In this document: in pieces, positions 1 through 9,273 of the stretch
How the letters are laid out: every line of letters begins with the position of its first letter
How positions within the stretch are numbered: position 1 is the first letter of the stretch
NCBI GenBank assembly: GCA_900642245.1
Contig: CAAAJI010000793.1
Coordinates: forward strand, 13,443 to 25,905
Source of the DNA: Fragilaria radians
Lineage: Eukaryota; Bacillariophyta; Fragilariophyceae; Fragilariales; Fragilariaceae
Reading direction: 5' to 3'
DNA: 12,463 nt
Position numbers and translations under genes: made by a program
Notes under the pieces: model-generated
The model's input: the letters and a program-made list of their open reading frames with translations, nothing else
Told to the model about the DNA's origin: nothing
Databases searched by the model: none

Positions 1-714
1 CATAGTGCAAGAAATGTACACAAAGATATAGTACTAAAGAATGTTACATTTCGCATTGTTTCATAATTAATTATCAAGCAGTCCGTGTGACGCAAATATG
101 GCCACATAATGCATTGTAACAGATATCAAACCATCCACAATTAATCTAAATGTATCAGGGGGATCTTTGGTTATTGCCTTTTCTAACAGCGGGAGTTAGT
201 GCTAATATATTTGCGTAATGTCTTACTACTTATTGGTTTCGTTTTAAACATGTCTCTTGCCACTGCATAAGAAATGGGTTGATTGCAGTCAACAATCCAA
301 TTTATTAAAGTTCATTAAATTGTAGACTTGTTTCTCTTACTTATTTATGAAATCATGTGAACCCAGTCTCCCTTTATCCGTGGACAATTTAACAAGGATG
401 TCATAAATACCTAGAAAATGTTTTCCCATGCAGGAACAAAGATGATTCTTCAAATTCGTATACCTAGTACTTTTCCTCTGTTTCTGTATGGACTCACATT
501 TTGTGTTATTACACAAATAAAAGTCTACATAGGCGCAAGGCAGAAAGAAGTATGCAATAACTTCTTACATCTGGACTTTGAACGCCGCTTCATCCATTTG
601 TGGTTTTTAAAGTGGACGGGCGGGCAGGAATATTCAAACGGGTCAGGCGTCATGAAGTAATATTACCGGTTAGTATTAGAGCAGAGAGAGCGTGAGACAT
701 TCACAGCCAATCCA
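1..714. other. No recognisable gene
   Basis: AT-rich sequence with many stops in all frames. The longest frame is an ATG-initiated plus-strand one of 80 codons (418-660). Its product has no motif I recognise, and nothing near it looks like a conserved gene, so I do not call it. No tandem repeat or RNA gene was recognised. Confidence 0.5.
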
Positions 715-1170
715 GTTTAGTCTCATGTTGATATCAGTCAATAATGTAAACATCTCATCCTTCAGGTAAGCCTTATATTTCAGGAATAAACTCCAACAGA
801 AATCAATGTAATTGATGACAATTACGACCCCAAATTTGGATCCACCATAGCTTTCATTTTTAATGGAAATAATATTAATGCAGAGTCTTTCTCCAGGGAT
901 TTGACTTGCTCTTTTCCACTCTTTTTTCACGTTTTTCTGTCTACCTTTTGAAATTGCATTTTCCTTACACATTTTAAATCCTCCAATCAACCTGAAACCA
1001 TGGATATTTGTGGTCTTTTACAACATGTCTGAACCACAATGGCCTAACATCTTATGAAATGAATTGATTTCAGCACCTTCCTTAAGAATTGTATTCACAG
1101 TGGAATAAGCAACAGGATTGTTGTAAGCAGTCATCTTTAATCCCGATACCAATCCATCCGGATGACCTGT
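715..1170 (-). pseudogene. Old Ty1/copia Pol relic (pre-integrase and integrase start)
   Basis: This degraded minus-strand frame aligns by eye along its length with the copia Pol at 7918-9273 in this window. Matching landmarks in order are SGLKMTAYNNPVAYS (against the younger copy's IKMIGNESPVAYVA), the zinc-binding HKMLGHCGSD, GRQKNVKKEWK, SQIPGERL, SYGGS and CWSLFLK followed by LLTD. The reading frame is kept across an in-frame stop at 1018-1020, which lies just after the HxxxxH part of the zinc motif. The second zinc pair has lost a cysteine (CKEN instead of CEDC), and the first integrase aspartate is replaced in a CINIIS context. Homology fades after LLTD near 715, before the second catalytic aspartate. 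It is a fragment of an older, more diverged member of the same family. No LTRs were found beside it. Confidence 0.85.
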
Positions 1171-1680
1171 TGTATGCTTTGGCAATATCTGGTGGTGATG
1201 TCTATACACCTGCCTCCCAATTTGATTTAGCACCATTGGCATAGCGTTACGATGAAACCAAATGAGGTGCATGTGATTCTGACGGTATTTTTCCAACTAT
1301 CAAGTCTAAAAGGTGAAGTATCAAATGGCACTTTGTCCTGAGAAATATGAGTGCCTTCTATAAAGTAGATTTTCTTTATTTCTAATAAAAATTTTCTTTC
1401 CTGATTTCCTAAATGTAAATTGTTTGTCATTCTACTTTTTCTAATTTTCTTCAGCCTATAGAGTGTTCAAGTGAAAAGGATGCAATTTTATTCCTTCATA
1501 TTCTGGACAACATGACTTTGGTTTTTACTTCCAATGAGAATTAATGGAGAAACGCTGGTAAACAGAACAATCAATGAAGTTTACAATGTTCATCAGCTTC
1601 ATAAAGGGTATCTTTTGATACTCAACTTTGATTTTGGTGAAACATAGGACATGTACCTATATTCCAGATTTTTGCGGAGA
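1171..1680. other. Unrecognised spacer between copia relic and CRN locus
   Basis: No gene recognised. The part next to 1170 may continue the copia relic toward the protease, but frames are broken and similarity is weak. A minus-strand frame at 1227-1430 and a short plus-strand frame around 1530-1645 have no motif I can name. The stretch ends just before the TATA-like box upstream of the CRN gene. Confidence 0.4.
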
Positions 1681-1690
1681 CTATAAATAG
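1681..1690 (+). promoter_or_regulatory. TATA-like box upstream of CRN
   Basis: CTATAAATAG is a good match to a TATA box. It lies about 210 bases before the CRN start codon at 1899. The stretch repeated at 10441 begins only 5 bases downstream of it, near where transcription would start. Its function is inferred from sequence and position only. Confidence 0.45.
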
Positions 1691-1694
1691 AGTT

Positions 1695-1903
1695 CGTTGT
1701 GTGATTATGTGGTATACTCCACGTAATTGTTTGTCGTTGCGATTGTTTTACGTTAAGTGTACTTTTCTGCAACCCCAAGAGTTAGTCATGCATTTCGCTT
1801 GTTTTTCTATCCAATTGAGCAGCAACATCAAGCAGCTACATCTTCGTATTATCAACTAGACAAAAGGCTCCTCACACTCTCTAAAAGTAATAGAAAACAT
1901 GGT
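1695..1903 (+). repeat. CRN 5' leader, copy A of a diverged direct repeat
   Basis: This leader up to and including the CRN ATG has a second copy at 10441-10713. Nearly identical anchors occur in the same order: a 17-base GTTGTGTGATTATGTGG, GTACTTTTCTG, an approximately 30-base block reading TTGAGCAGCAACATC then AAGCAGCTACATCT (1815-1844), CCTCACACTCTC, and AACATG at the start codon. Between anchors the copies differ by substitutions and indels, and copy B is longer. In this copy no ATG-initiated upstream frame of note is seen. It is probably 5' UTR and proximal promoter. Confidence 0.8.
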
Positions 1904-2288
1904 AAAGCTGTTTTGCGCGCTTGTTGGAGAGATGAGGAGCGCGTTTGCCGTGAAGATTGATGCAAGTGAATCTGTGCATGACTTGAAGGACGCGATCAGG
2001 CAAAAGCAGATGTATGGTTTCGCATCGAGCAAGCTACAGCTTTTCCTTGGTAAGAAAAGCGAAGTTACGTGGTTGGATTCAAGCTCTGATGATGTGAAAA
2101 GACTCAAGAAAGGGGAAAAGACTTCTCTCATTGAAGCACTGACACACGATGATAATGAACTGCAGGGAGAATTTGGCGTTGACGAGGTTCTCGAAGGTAT
2201 GCCAGTACCAACAACGGAACAAATTCACGTGCTGGTGGTGGTTCCGGAAGTTGATGATGTACATCCACGCAAACGTAGAGTTGGTTGA
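1899..2288 (+). CDS. Crinkler (CRN) N-terminal domain, ends at in-frame TGA
   Basis: This 129-residue frame is a Crinkler N-terminal domain. CRN proteins are named for leaf crinkling by oomycete effectors. This domain is linked to delivery or trafficking, and the C-terminal part acts in the host cell, often in the nucleus. It opens MVKLFCALVGE, a typical CRN start, which fixes the ATG. The LFLAK motif appears as LFLGK (residues 48-52), followed by a TWLD segment (57-60) and the closing HVLVVVP (110-116), in the canonical order. A basic RKRR follows at 124-127. The frame then meets TGA at 2286-2288, but the same phase continues directly into a P-loop C-terminal domain. As it stands it would encode only the N-terminal module. 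No classical hydrophobic signal peptide is evident, as is common in CRNs. Family assignment is strong; expression is unknown. Confidence 0.88.
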   Translation: MVKLFCALVGEMRSAFAVKIDASESVHDLKDAIRQKQMYGFASSKLQLFLGKKSEVTWLDSSSDDVKRLKKGEKTSLIEALTHDDNELQGEFGVDEVLEGMPVPTTEQIHVLVVVPEVDDVHPRKRRVG

Positions 2289-3566
2289 AGGCTGCACGTC
2301 AGACAGTGCTATCATGATGTCTTTCACCTGCTTATTCATCGTATCAACCGTAACAACAAATCATTTGCAATATCTGGGACAACAGGTATCGGAAAGTCAC
2401 TATTCTTTGTCTACATCTTGTACCGCTTGATGAATGAATTTCACACTAAAACTCTATCTTTGAAACCAAACCGGGTCATTTATCAAATCGGCCTCAAATT
2501 CAAATGCTATGACATGCAGCAACAAATCGTCACCAGGATCACGAGTTTTGATGCAGAGGGATTGGTTCATGAACAAGATACATTCTACGTTATAGATGGA
2601 CAAACGTCTGTGCCGCTTAATTCATCCTGCATCGTATTGTTCATTTCATCCCCCCATTCGGAATGGTACAAAGAATTCGTGAAGCAGAAGATGGCCAAGA
2701 AATGGTTCTTTCCTGTTTGGACTCTGGCCGAGTTACAGACTTGTCAGCGTCACTGCTATCCGGACTTGCCCATGGAAATGCTCCAAGAAAGGCATCATAT
2801 CTGTGGCGGAGTTGCTCGCCTTGCATTTTACGAGAATTATTCTATTCCAATGCCATTTGAAATGCAAATTGCTTTGAGTGACATTCATGCTGTTTGTAGG
2901 GTCAGATTTGTTGGAAATATAACAAAAATCTTTCCATCATCTCATACACTACTGCAAATAATGGTGGGAGATGATGAATATGGGAATGCCTACAAGTTTA
3001 CCAAATTGGATGTGGTGTCAGAGTATGTCGGGGAACAATTGTGGATACATCATTCTTTTCAAATGATTGCCAATCTGCAAGCAATGTTCCGCAGTAGCCC
3101 CAATAAGATTTCAAGACATTTGTTTGAGATATATGGGCATATGGTTTTTTCTGTTGGTGGGCGAACTCTTAAATGCAGATGCTTGGAAAGCGGTACCGTT
3201 ACCAAGATGACGTTGGATGCCCTCCATAGCCAAAGAATTACATTTGGAAATGGTACCATTCCTACTGCTGAAGACCTTTTGGGCAACTATTATGAACCAA
3301 CAGACGATGATTCTTATCCAGCAATTGATTCTCTTAGCCCTCAGGGAATGTTCCAATTCACAGTTGCAGCCGAACATCCAATTGGCGGGGTTCAAATGCT
3401 ACAAAGATTGTGCGAGTTGTACGACGAACCGAAACTCTACTTTGTTGTTCCTCCACATCAGTTTGCAGCCTTTACGAAGCAGACTCTCAAAGCAATAACG
3501 GGCTCAGCTGATGTGACCGAAATTCGTAATTTGAAGCAATATGTTTTAGAACTCCCTTTCATATAA
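2289..3566 (+). pseudogene. CRN C-terminal P-loop NTPase-like effector domain, downstream of TGA
   Basis: This is the C-terminal part of the same CRN, in the same reading phase as the N-terminal module and open from the TGA to a TAA at 3564-3566. Soon after the stop comes a CYHDVFHLL segment, then a Walker A motif GTTGIGKS at 2376-2399 and a likely Walker B FYVIDG at 2583-2600 (aspartate codon 2595-2597). The rest carries LFISSPHSEWYKEF, MAKKWFFPVWTL, HCYPDLPMEML, HLFEIYGHMVFS, YYEPTDDD, SLSPQGMFQFTVAAEHPI, LYFVVPPHQF and a LELPF end. From memory this matches the P-loop class of Phytophthora CRN C-termini, also compared with retrotransposon-hotspot proteins. Apart from the TGA there is no frameshift or stop over more than 400 codons, so inactivation would be recent. 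Internal ATGs exist (2418) but lie after Walker A. No GT-AG intron that removes the TGA and keeps frame was found. Alternatives are readthrough, a sequencing error or a very unusual intron. Confidence 0.82.
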
Positions 3567-3570
3567 TAAA
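3565..3570 (+). terminator. Candidate polyadenylation signal AATAAA
   Basis: AATAAA overlaps the TAA stop of the CRN frame and is followed by a T-rich stretch before the Helitron-like end at 3612. Such a signal occurs often by chance in AT-rich DNA, so its use is uncertain. Confidence 0.3.
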
Positions 3571-3611
3571 CCTTTTGATGTATTTTTCTAAAGTTTATTT
3601 TATTTGTTTAA

Positions 3612-3636
3612 CTAGTAGTTGGTGCTTGCTTTGCTC
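3612..3636 (-). repeat. Helitron-like 3' terminus no. 1
   Basis: Read on the minus strand this ends in CAAGCACCAACTACTAG followed by T. It fits the Helitron rule of a subterminal GC-rich stretch, then CTRR, then a host T. About 22 of the 24 terminal bases match the stretch at 5288-5311, which lies at the correct place behind a Helitron helicase; beyond that the two differ. The hairpin expected here is weak. The end lies 46 bases past the CRN stop. Confidence 0.5.
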
Positions 3637-4544
3637 CACAGAGTTGACTATTTTTCAAAAGAGAATGTATCCTTGTATTTCCAGCAACAATTATGACACA
3701 GATTCTTATGATAGTTATTTGTGAATCTAGAATTTGCTGGCCATACAATCTGATGCATGACACAATGTTTAAGTGTACTCCTTGACGCAACATGTCATTG
3801 ATATCTACATTTGCATTCAACATCACAGAACTTAAAGTAAATTATATCATTGATTTATCATTGGCACTAGGAAGCTGTAAAGTTAATCATTTCATTTTTT
3901 CTATTAAATCTATGGTTCAAAGACCTATTTTTGCTTTTGCTTGAGCTATTGTTGTAGAAGTTATTGGTGCTGCTGCTATTGGAACGTCAAAGATTGTCGG
4001 TGAAAAATCAACAAAGTGAATATTGTTATTTTTTAATTTTATAAAAGGTATTCTTTAATTGTTTGACAGTTTAAAAAATAAGACAAATAAAGGATGAATA
4101 CAATAAGAATCATCCCAAAGATACAACAATATATTTGATCCATATGATTAATGCCTTTTAAACCAGTTATAATTAGACTTAAGATTAAGAAGTCCAAAAA
4201 TCTTTCATGTAATAATATGTTTTACATGATAAGAATATTCAGATATAGTATCTGTGACTTGATTTCCATTTTATTTCATGTTTCTGCATGAATCATTTCA
4301 GGACTTATCGACACGATACCAAGAACATTGAAATGGATCTCATCAATAGTACTAGGACTCTTTGCTTAGTTGTAGGTCATTACTCTCTCACCTATCACAA
4401 TGTCCTAATTTCACTACTGCAACAAGATCCCTATGGAATCTAGCTTTTGATGCTATCAAAGGTTTTCTTCACAGCAACAGGAAATAGATTGATTGGTCCA
4501 TTAAGTGTGACATAAAATGATTCATTTTTTGTGTCATTGGGTTA
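3637..4544. other. AT-rich stretch without recognised gene
   Basis: No gene recognised. A minus-strand frame (3608-3826, about 72 codons) runs into the Helitron-like end. Its hydrophobic beta-rich look vaguely recalls an RPA-type OB fold, but no motif supports that. The remainder has many stops in every frame. It probably belongs to the mobile element that ends at 3612. Confidence 0.35.
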
Positions 4545-5236
4545 GTGGTTTGGTTATTTGAGTTAATGATGCTTTCCCGTGAAAAGAGATTTGATGTATC
4601 TCTTGCATTGAATCCATTCGGTTATTCCAGTGATCTTATTGATTTTGGTATGGCCTATCATTTAAATCAAGTATTACAAAGATTTGATCATCAAATTGAT
4701 GATTTATCCAACGCTACATTGACGTCAAGTTTTATTTTTCAATCGGTATCCAATGATCTGTATGATGTGCCATTTATGTAGCAATAGCCATACCCAATCA
4801 ACAAGCAAGGCAACAAACAGAGTAAGAGATTTTATGCTGACATTGCATCAATGATAGCGACGTGAGTAAGAGTAACGTTTTAGCCTCAATTGCAATCCCA
4901 GATGCTTGAATTTATCATGGAATAGGTCAATATGCACATTATACTACAAATTTCAAGCATGAAATTGTTTCCTTGATTCAAGCTTGTGATTGTGAAGGTG
5001 TACACCAAGTTCTTTTGCATCATCTAGCACGTAAGGAAGTCAACCGAAACGTATTGAAAGTTCATATTCCTGCATACTTTTACTTCATACATTTGGTATC
5101 AATTTTGTGGCATCCGGTCCTGAAGGATGATACAGAAGCTTTGACATCTATTGTTTTTGTACCATCTTTATATGTAGAAATAGGTTTGAGATTTGCTCCT
5201 CATACATCTTCTTACGGGGACCAGGTGCCAATCTAA
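4545..5236 (+). pseudogene. Unrecognised broken reading frame
   Basis: Two plus-strand frames lie close together. One runs 4545-4781 (78 codons, GTG rather than ATG at its 5' edge, containing LALNPFGYSSDLIDFG). The other is open from about 4913 to 5236 and contains GIGQYAHYTTNFKHEI, CDCEGVHQVLLHHLARKEV and FVPSLYVEIGLRF. Between them a piece reading QSKRFYADIASMIAT sits in a further frame. The composition looks protein-like rather than random, with few rare residues and amphipathic segments, so this could be one old gene broken by at least two frameshifts. I do not recognise the family and assign no function. It lies between two Helitron-like ends, so a gene fragment captured by a Helitron is possible. 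Confidence 0.35.
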
Positions 5237-5287
5237 GTTTCCCATTCTCCATCCCGCTCCGTTTCATTACAACTTTTTCAGGAGGAA

Positions 5288-5312
5288 CTAGTAGTTGGCG
5301 CTTGCATTGCTG
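5288..5312 (-). repeat. Helitron-like 3' terminus no. 2
   Basis: On the minus strand this ends in CAAGCGCCAACTACTAG followed by T. It lies about 98 bases downstream of the stop codon of the Pif1-like helicase relic at 5386, the position expected for the 3' end of an autonomous Helitron. It matches terminus no. 1 at 3612-3635. The GCGC-containing subterminal stretch is degraded as a hairpin. Confidence 0.58.
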
Positions 5313-5385
5313 TGCATTTTTTGTAGGTTAGTGACAACAGTTTAATCTGATTGGGAAGCATGATAATTACAATGTTAAACCTTTT

Positions 5386-6198
5386 TCATTCTTGAATAAT
5401 AACACTTGAATAAAAATCATTACAAACCTTATGGTCATTTGACCCTGTGAGTATCCTTATCTTATCTGGATTCTTACCCCTTGACAAAGCCACATAAAAC
5501 TGTCCATGTGTGAATATTGTGATTCCAAGTATACACCGACTTGATTGAAAGGCTGTCTTTGTGACTTATTTATTGTCATTGCAAATGCACCTATGGCAGG
5601 AAACTGTTGCCTGTAAAGAGTAAAGGTAATCTTGGATCATCACAACAAAGCGTAATTCTAGGTATTCATACATCTTCTCCAGCAAACTTTCCTTCAATGA
5701 GTTGGCATCTCTAAAGATTTATGTACATACTTAAAAGCTGCTTTCTACTTCCATTTGACAACTCTCTTGATGGATTCAGATTTCTAATGAGCATCACAAA
5801 CTGTCCATTTTTTATTTCAAGATCATGTAGAGGAAGGCCTGATAGCTGCAATGTATATAGGAATCCAACTGGATAAATGCCAGCTTCCTCTTTATTGACA
5901 AAATCAGCACTAAAACAATAATTTTAATATCCAGGCATATGATGTAATATCTTACTGTTTATCATCATTGCGTATCATCATTCTTGACAGCAAGAACGAT
6001 TCTTTTGTTGAAATGTTATCCATCATCAAATATGACATGAAAAAGACCTTCTATGCTATTTCCCGTAGCTGCCATACTATCTAGTAACTCAGCATTGTTT
6101 CCTATGGCACCTTCACCAATATATAACATAGATGCAACTGCGTATTTGTTGCGATTGAAGTGATGTAATCCTATTCTACAATGGTGACATTTTAATGC
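5386..6198 (-). pseudogene. Helitron Pif1-like helicase, C-terminal part
   Basis: Conserved Pif1/Helitron helicase blocks appear in the right order on the minus strand, spread over several frames. An ILAxxNDD-type block shows as RIVLAVKNDD (near 6000). YPVGFLYTLQLSGLPLHDLE and MLIRNLNPSREL lie within 5611-5911, IPRITLCCDDPRLPL (near 5650) follows, then FPAIGAFAMTINKSQ (near 5590), the helicase motif V region. A final piece reads SRGKNPDKIRILTGS and ends in TGA at 5386-5388. The usual ALSRG is disrupted by a frameshift near 5487. There are in-frame stops in the 5611-5911 part and at least three frameshifts overall. The gene is dead. Neighbours are the candidate Helitron 3' end downstream and the copia target site upstream. 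Confidence 0.85.
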
Positions 6199-6203
6199 AC
6201 TTC
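6199..6203. repeat. Target-site duplication (left copy)
   Basis: ACTTC directly abuts the left LTR and is repeated at 10120-10124 beside the right LTR. Five bases is the usual duplication for Ty1/copia integration. A sixth matching base (C) is ambiguous because the right LTR also ends in C. Confidence 0.85.
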
Positions 6204-6431
6204 TGTTGAAATGTCGTCTATAAAGTCAAGAACGACTACAAAGAAGGTAGAAGCTTCAAAAGAGATTCAAATCAAAGTTGTAATGACTAAAAATATTCCA
6301 CTTAAACTATCGCTAATACGTAGTAGTCCTCATCACTGTTCTCACATAATAAATAAATAGTATCCCTAATGAATAACCATAAACAATCACAAATATGACT
6401 GAACGTAAGGGATAACTCCAAATTCCAATAC
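6204..6431 (-). repeat. Copia LTR (3' LTR in element orientation)
   Basis: This 228-bp direct repeat matches 9892-10119 at 223 of 228 positions with no gaps. In plus orientation it starts TGTTGAAATG and ends CCAATAC, and the ends are near-inverted (TGTTG and CAATA). A minus-strand TATA-like CTATTTATTTATTATG lies inside and could serve as promoter in the 5' copy. It is bounded by the target duplication on the left and a polypurine tract on the right. Confidence 0.93.
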
Positions 6432-6438
6432 CCTTCCT
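6432..6438 (-). other. Polypurine tract of copia element
   Basis: AGGAAGG on the minus strand directly precedes the 3' LTR, the position of the primer for plus-strand DNA synthesis. It supports both the LTR boundary and the element's orientation. Confidence 0.65.
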
Positions 6439-6450
6439 ATACCGAAACGT

Positions 6451-7917
6451 TCAGCCATTGTACTGGCCAGTAGTGTCTTCCAAAAAATTCCTTACGTGTG
6501 TCTCATAAATCTCTTGCGTGATGTTCTTCGTAAAAATATCGGAATCATTTTCCATGGACTTGACAAATTCGATTTTGATGATTCCATCTTCCACATTCTC
6601 ACGGATGTAGTGATACCTAGTATCTACATGACAAGTTCTCACGCCAGATGAGGAATTTTGCAGCATAAACATTGCACCAATATTGTCGGTCTTCACAATA
6701 ATTGGAAGTTCAATATCAATTCCAATCCCTTGCAGTAAATAATAGATGAATTTGATTCCGTTTACTGCCTCTGATATGGCAACATATTCAGCCTCACTAC
6801 TCGAAAGAGTCACTTCTCTTTGAGCCTTTGATCTCCAGCAAACAGGAACATTCATCAAGTAGACAATGAAACCGGTCACACTGATTCTAGTCTCAGAATC
6901 TCCCGCCCAATCACTGTCACAAAATACGCGGAGACTCCAATTTTTGAGTTTTGATTCGGGTTGAACTCTGAGACCGAAAGTTTTGGTGTCAATGACAAAT
7001 TTAATCACCCGCAACATCTCAAAATAAGTGCCCATTGTGGCTTTGTCCATACATTTAGACAATTCTCTAACCACATTGCATAAATCAGGTTGAGAATATT
7101 TTGTGAGATAGAGAAGCATACCGATTCCAGAACGATATTTGCTCTGCAAGTTCCCATCAATGGTATCATCATCATTACTGGGCCGAACAATTTTAAACCT
7201 TGGAGTCCCAGGAGTTTTGTAGACTCTCTTCTTCTCAACTTCATTTCCAAATTTTGCTTGCAAGTTGTTGATTAAGTGGGGTTGGAGGATCAAAATTCGT
7301 TTTTCGTCTTTGATCACGCAACAGCTTAAATAATCTTTGAGATTATTTTCAATTTTTAAGTTGAATCCATTCTCCTTCAACTCAACAATCAACTGACTGA
7401 TTTGGGTTTCTTTTCTAATTACCAAACAGTCATCAACATAGACCCCAATGATTATAATGTTGTTATGGTTCCATTTTGACAATAAGCATGGATCAGACTT
7501 GTTTTCCTTAAATCCAAGCGACTTCAGAACAGAAATTAACTTTTTATAAAATTCTCTTGCACTTTGAACAAGTCCATAGATTGTCTTTGTTAGTAACAAA
7601 CAATCATCAGGATTAGAATTCATACCTTCAGAGATATTCATGTATATTTCCTCCTGCAAGTCTCCATGTAGAAAAGCTGTTTCTACATCGATAATACAAG
7701 CATTTAGATTCCAAATTAGTTTCAAAATCAACATGATTCGAAAGCTAACATTGTTGATAACTGGAGCAAAGCTTTCATTAAAGTCAATTCCGGGAATTTG
7801 ACTATAACCACAAGCAACTAGTCTCGCTCTGAAGACTCCATTCCTCTTGATCTTAAAGATCCATTTGCACTTAATAGTTCTTCGATTCTTTGGGATATCT
7901 TCCTTCTTGATAATTTC
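6451..7917 (-). pseudogene. Copia Pol: reverse transcriptase and RNase H
   Basis: This is the C-terminal half of copia Pol, about 488 codons open from just after the TAG at 7918-7920 to a TGA at 6451-6453. Domain order: an RVT_2 start with KCKWIFKIKR, RARLVACGYSQIPGIDFNE and SFAPV, then DVETAFLHGDLQEEIYM (first catalytic aspartate), GLVQSAREFYKKL, the active-site YVDD box (codons about 160-163 from 7917), and a spacer with YLTKYSQPDL. RNase H follows with FCDSDWAG, SSSEAEYVA and KTDNIGA as the acidic residues, then HVDTRYHYIRENVEDG near the end. The enzyme makes cDNA from element RNA in virus-like particles. All visible catalytic residues are intact. The segment is cut off from integrase only by the single nonsense codon, and an ATG at 7734 would miss the RT N-terminus. 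Confidence 0.93.
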
Positions 7918-9273
7918 CTACACTTTCTTCTTATTCATCTCATCAAATTCCTTGTTAATTGCCGCGCGCCAATTTTCCTTAACCTTAGGATTCTCGTGAT
8001 TCCATGCTTGATTAAAAGTGGAGGGTTCTTCATTAATTGCACTCCCAGTAAATAACGCAACATTTGCTTGATCAAGGAGTATTTCCCTTCCTTGTTCAAA
8101 TTGTTCAACCACTTGTGTTGCATCCGGATTAAAGTTGCTCTCCAAACGACGCATTTGTTTGTAAAGTTTAATCCTTTTTAATTCATCACGGTCTGTAACA
8201 TCTTCAGGAGCTTTTTGGCTTATATTTACTGACTGAATCATCACCTCCACGCCATCATTGTCATCATAGTTTGGTTGATTGTTAGGTTTATTTAGAATCC
8301 ATTCTTTGTGGACTTGATTTAACCAAATGATGTCGCGTGAGTTAATTATCATTTCAGTTTCAAGATTAAGCATTCTATAGACATCATGAGCATGATGTGC
8401 AGAATAGCCAACAAACATACAAGGAGTCCCTCTATTCTTTAACTTGCCCTGAATTTGATCCTTCGTAGTGACAACTCCGATCTCACCGAAGGATCTTAAA
8501 CTTGCTGGTAGTTTAGGCTTACAACCAAATAGAAGTTGATGAGGGCAAACCTCCTGATTCTTAACAGAAGTTATGTTTGACAAAAAGGTTACTGTCATTA
8601 CACACTCCGCCCAAATGCCCGATCTAAGGTCATCCTTTAAACCAGCGCCATTTAACATTGCTCTAATCCTCCCAAAGAAGGTTTGAAACTTTCTTTCAAC
8701 CTTACCATTACGCTGAGGAATTCTAGGTCCTGAAAACTCAAACTTAATACCGTAAACTTTAGATCGGCATTCTTCATGTAATGCTTTATTCTCTCCTGAG
8801 TCGTCACATCTGATAATTTGAACATCAACACTGGCTATCTTTAGGTCCGTCAACAAAGTCATAACTTTGACTTTTAGGTCACCTTTAGTCTTCAAAAAGA
8901 TGCTCCAACAATAATCTGTGTAGTCATCTACAATTAATACCCAGAAGCAAGAACCACCATAACTTTTGTCTCTAATAGAGCTTATATCTAAATAAACTCT
9001 TTCACCCGGTGCTTGACTTCCTCCCTTCCAGTCTTGATTAACATTTTTCTGCCTTGCTTTTGCCAATGCACAATCTTCACAGACCTTAAGCTCACCTTTC
9101 AATTTTAAATTGTGAATTGTTGCGGTCCTTTTCAAACGGTCAGTTCCGCAATGTCCAATCATTTCGTGAAACTTATTAATGTCAATTGCATTAACGGAAG
9201 TAAAATTACTTTGAGCGACATAGGCGACAGGGGACTCATTTCCAATCATTTTTAATGCCTGAAATGGTTCCAC
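7918..9273 (-). pseudogene. Copia Pol: GAG-pre-integrase and integrase
   Basis: The frame covers 451 codons and ends at the TAG at 7918-7920. The pre-integrase zinc module shows H36, H41, C65 and C68 (HEMIGH and CEDC). The rve integrase core has the D,D35E triad: D96 in YLDISS, D157 in RCDDSGE and E193 in NGKVERKF, with 35 residues between the last two. HAHDVYRMLN and MFVGYSAH follow in the usual post-core region, then an acidic linker, and the RT N-terminus begins at NQAWNHENPKVKENW. The residue at the TAG is probably a lost tryptophan (KKV, stop, EIIKKEDI), a one-base change. The true start lies upstream; the frame is joined to the protease frame by a one-base shift near 9250. It would insert element cDNA into the genome. 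Confidence 0.93.

Noticed and set aside
418..660. 80-codon plus-strand ATG frame as a gene
   Set aside because: No recognisable motif, and a frame of this length is expected by chance here.
1757..1960. Plus-strand frame over the CRN leader as a small gene
   Set aside because: It begins at GTG, overlaps the CRN start in another phase, and its counterpart in the duplicate at 10441-10713 has indels that break the frame; it behaves as non-coding leader.
2197..2306. GT-AG intron that would remove the CRN in-frame TGA
   Set aside because: All candidates tried change the reading phase, and the longer ones would also delete the conserved HVLVVVP motif.
3608..3826. RPA-like OB-fold gene associated with the Helitron
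   Set aside because: Only a vague hydrophobic pattern; no conserved residue supports it, and the frame runs through the proposed Helitron end.
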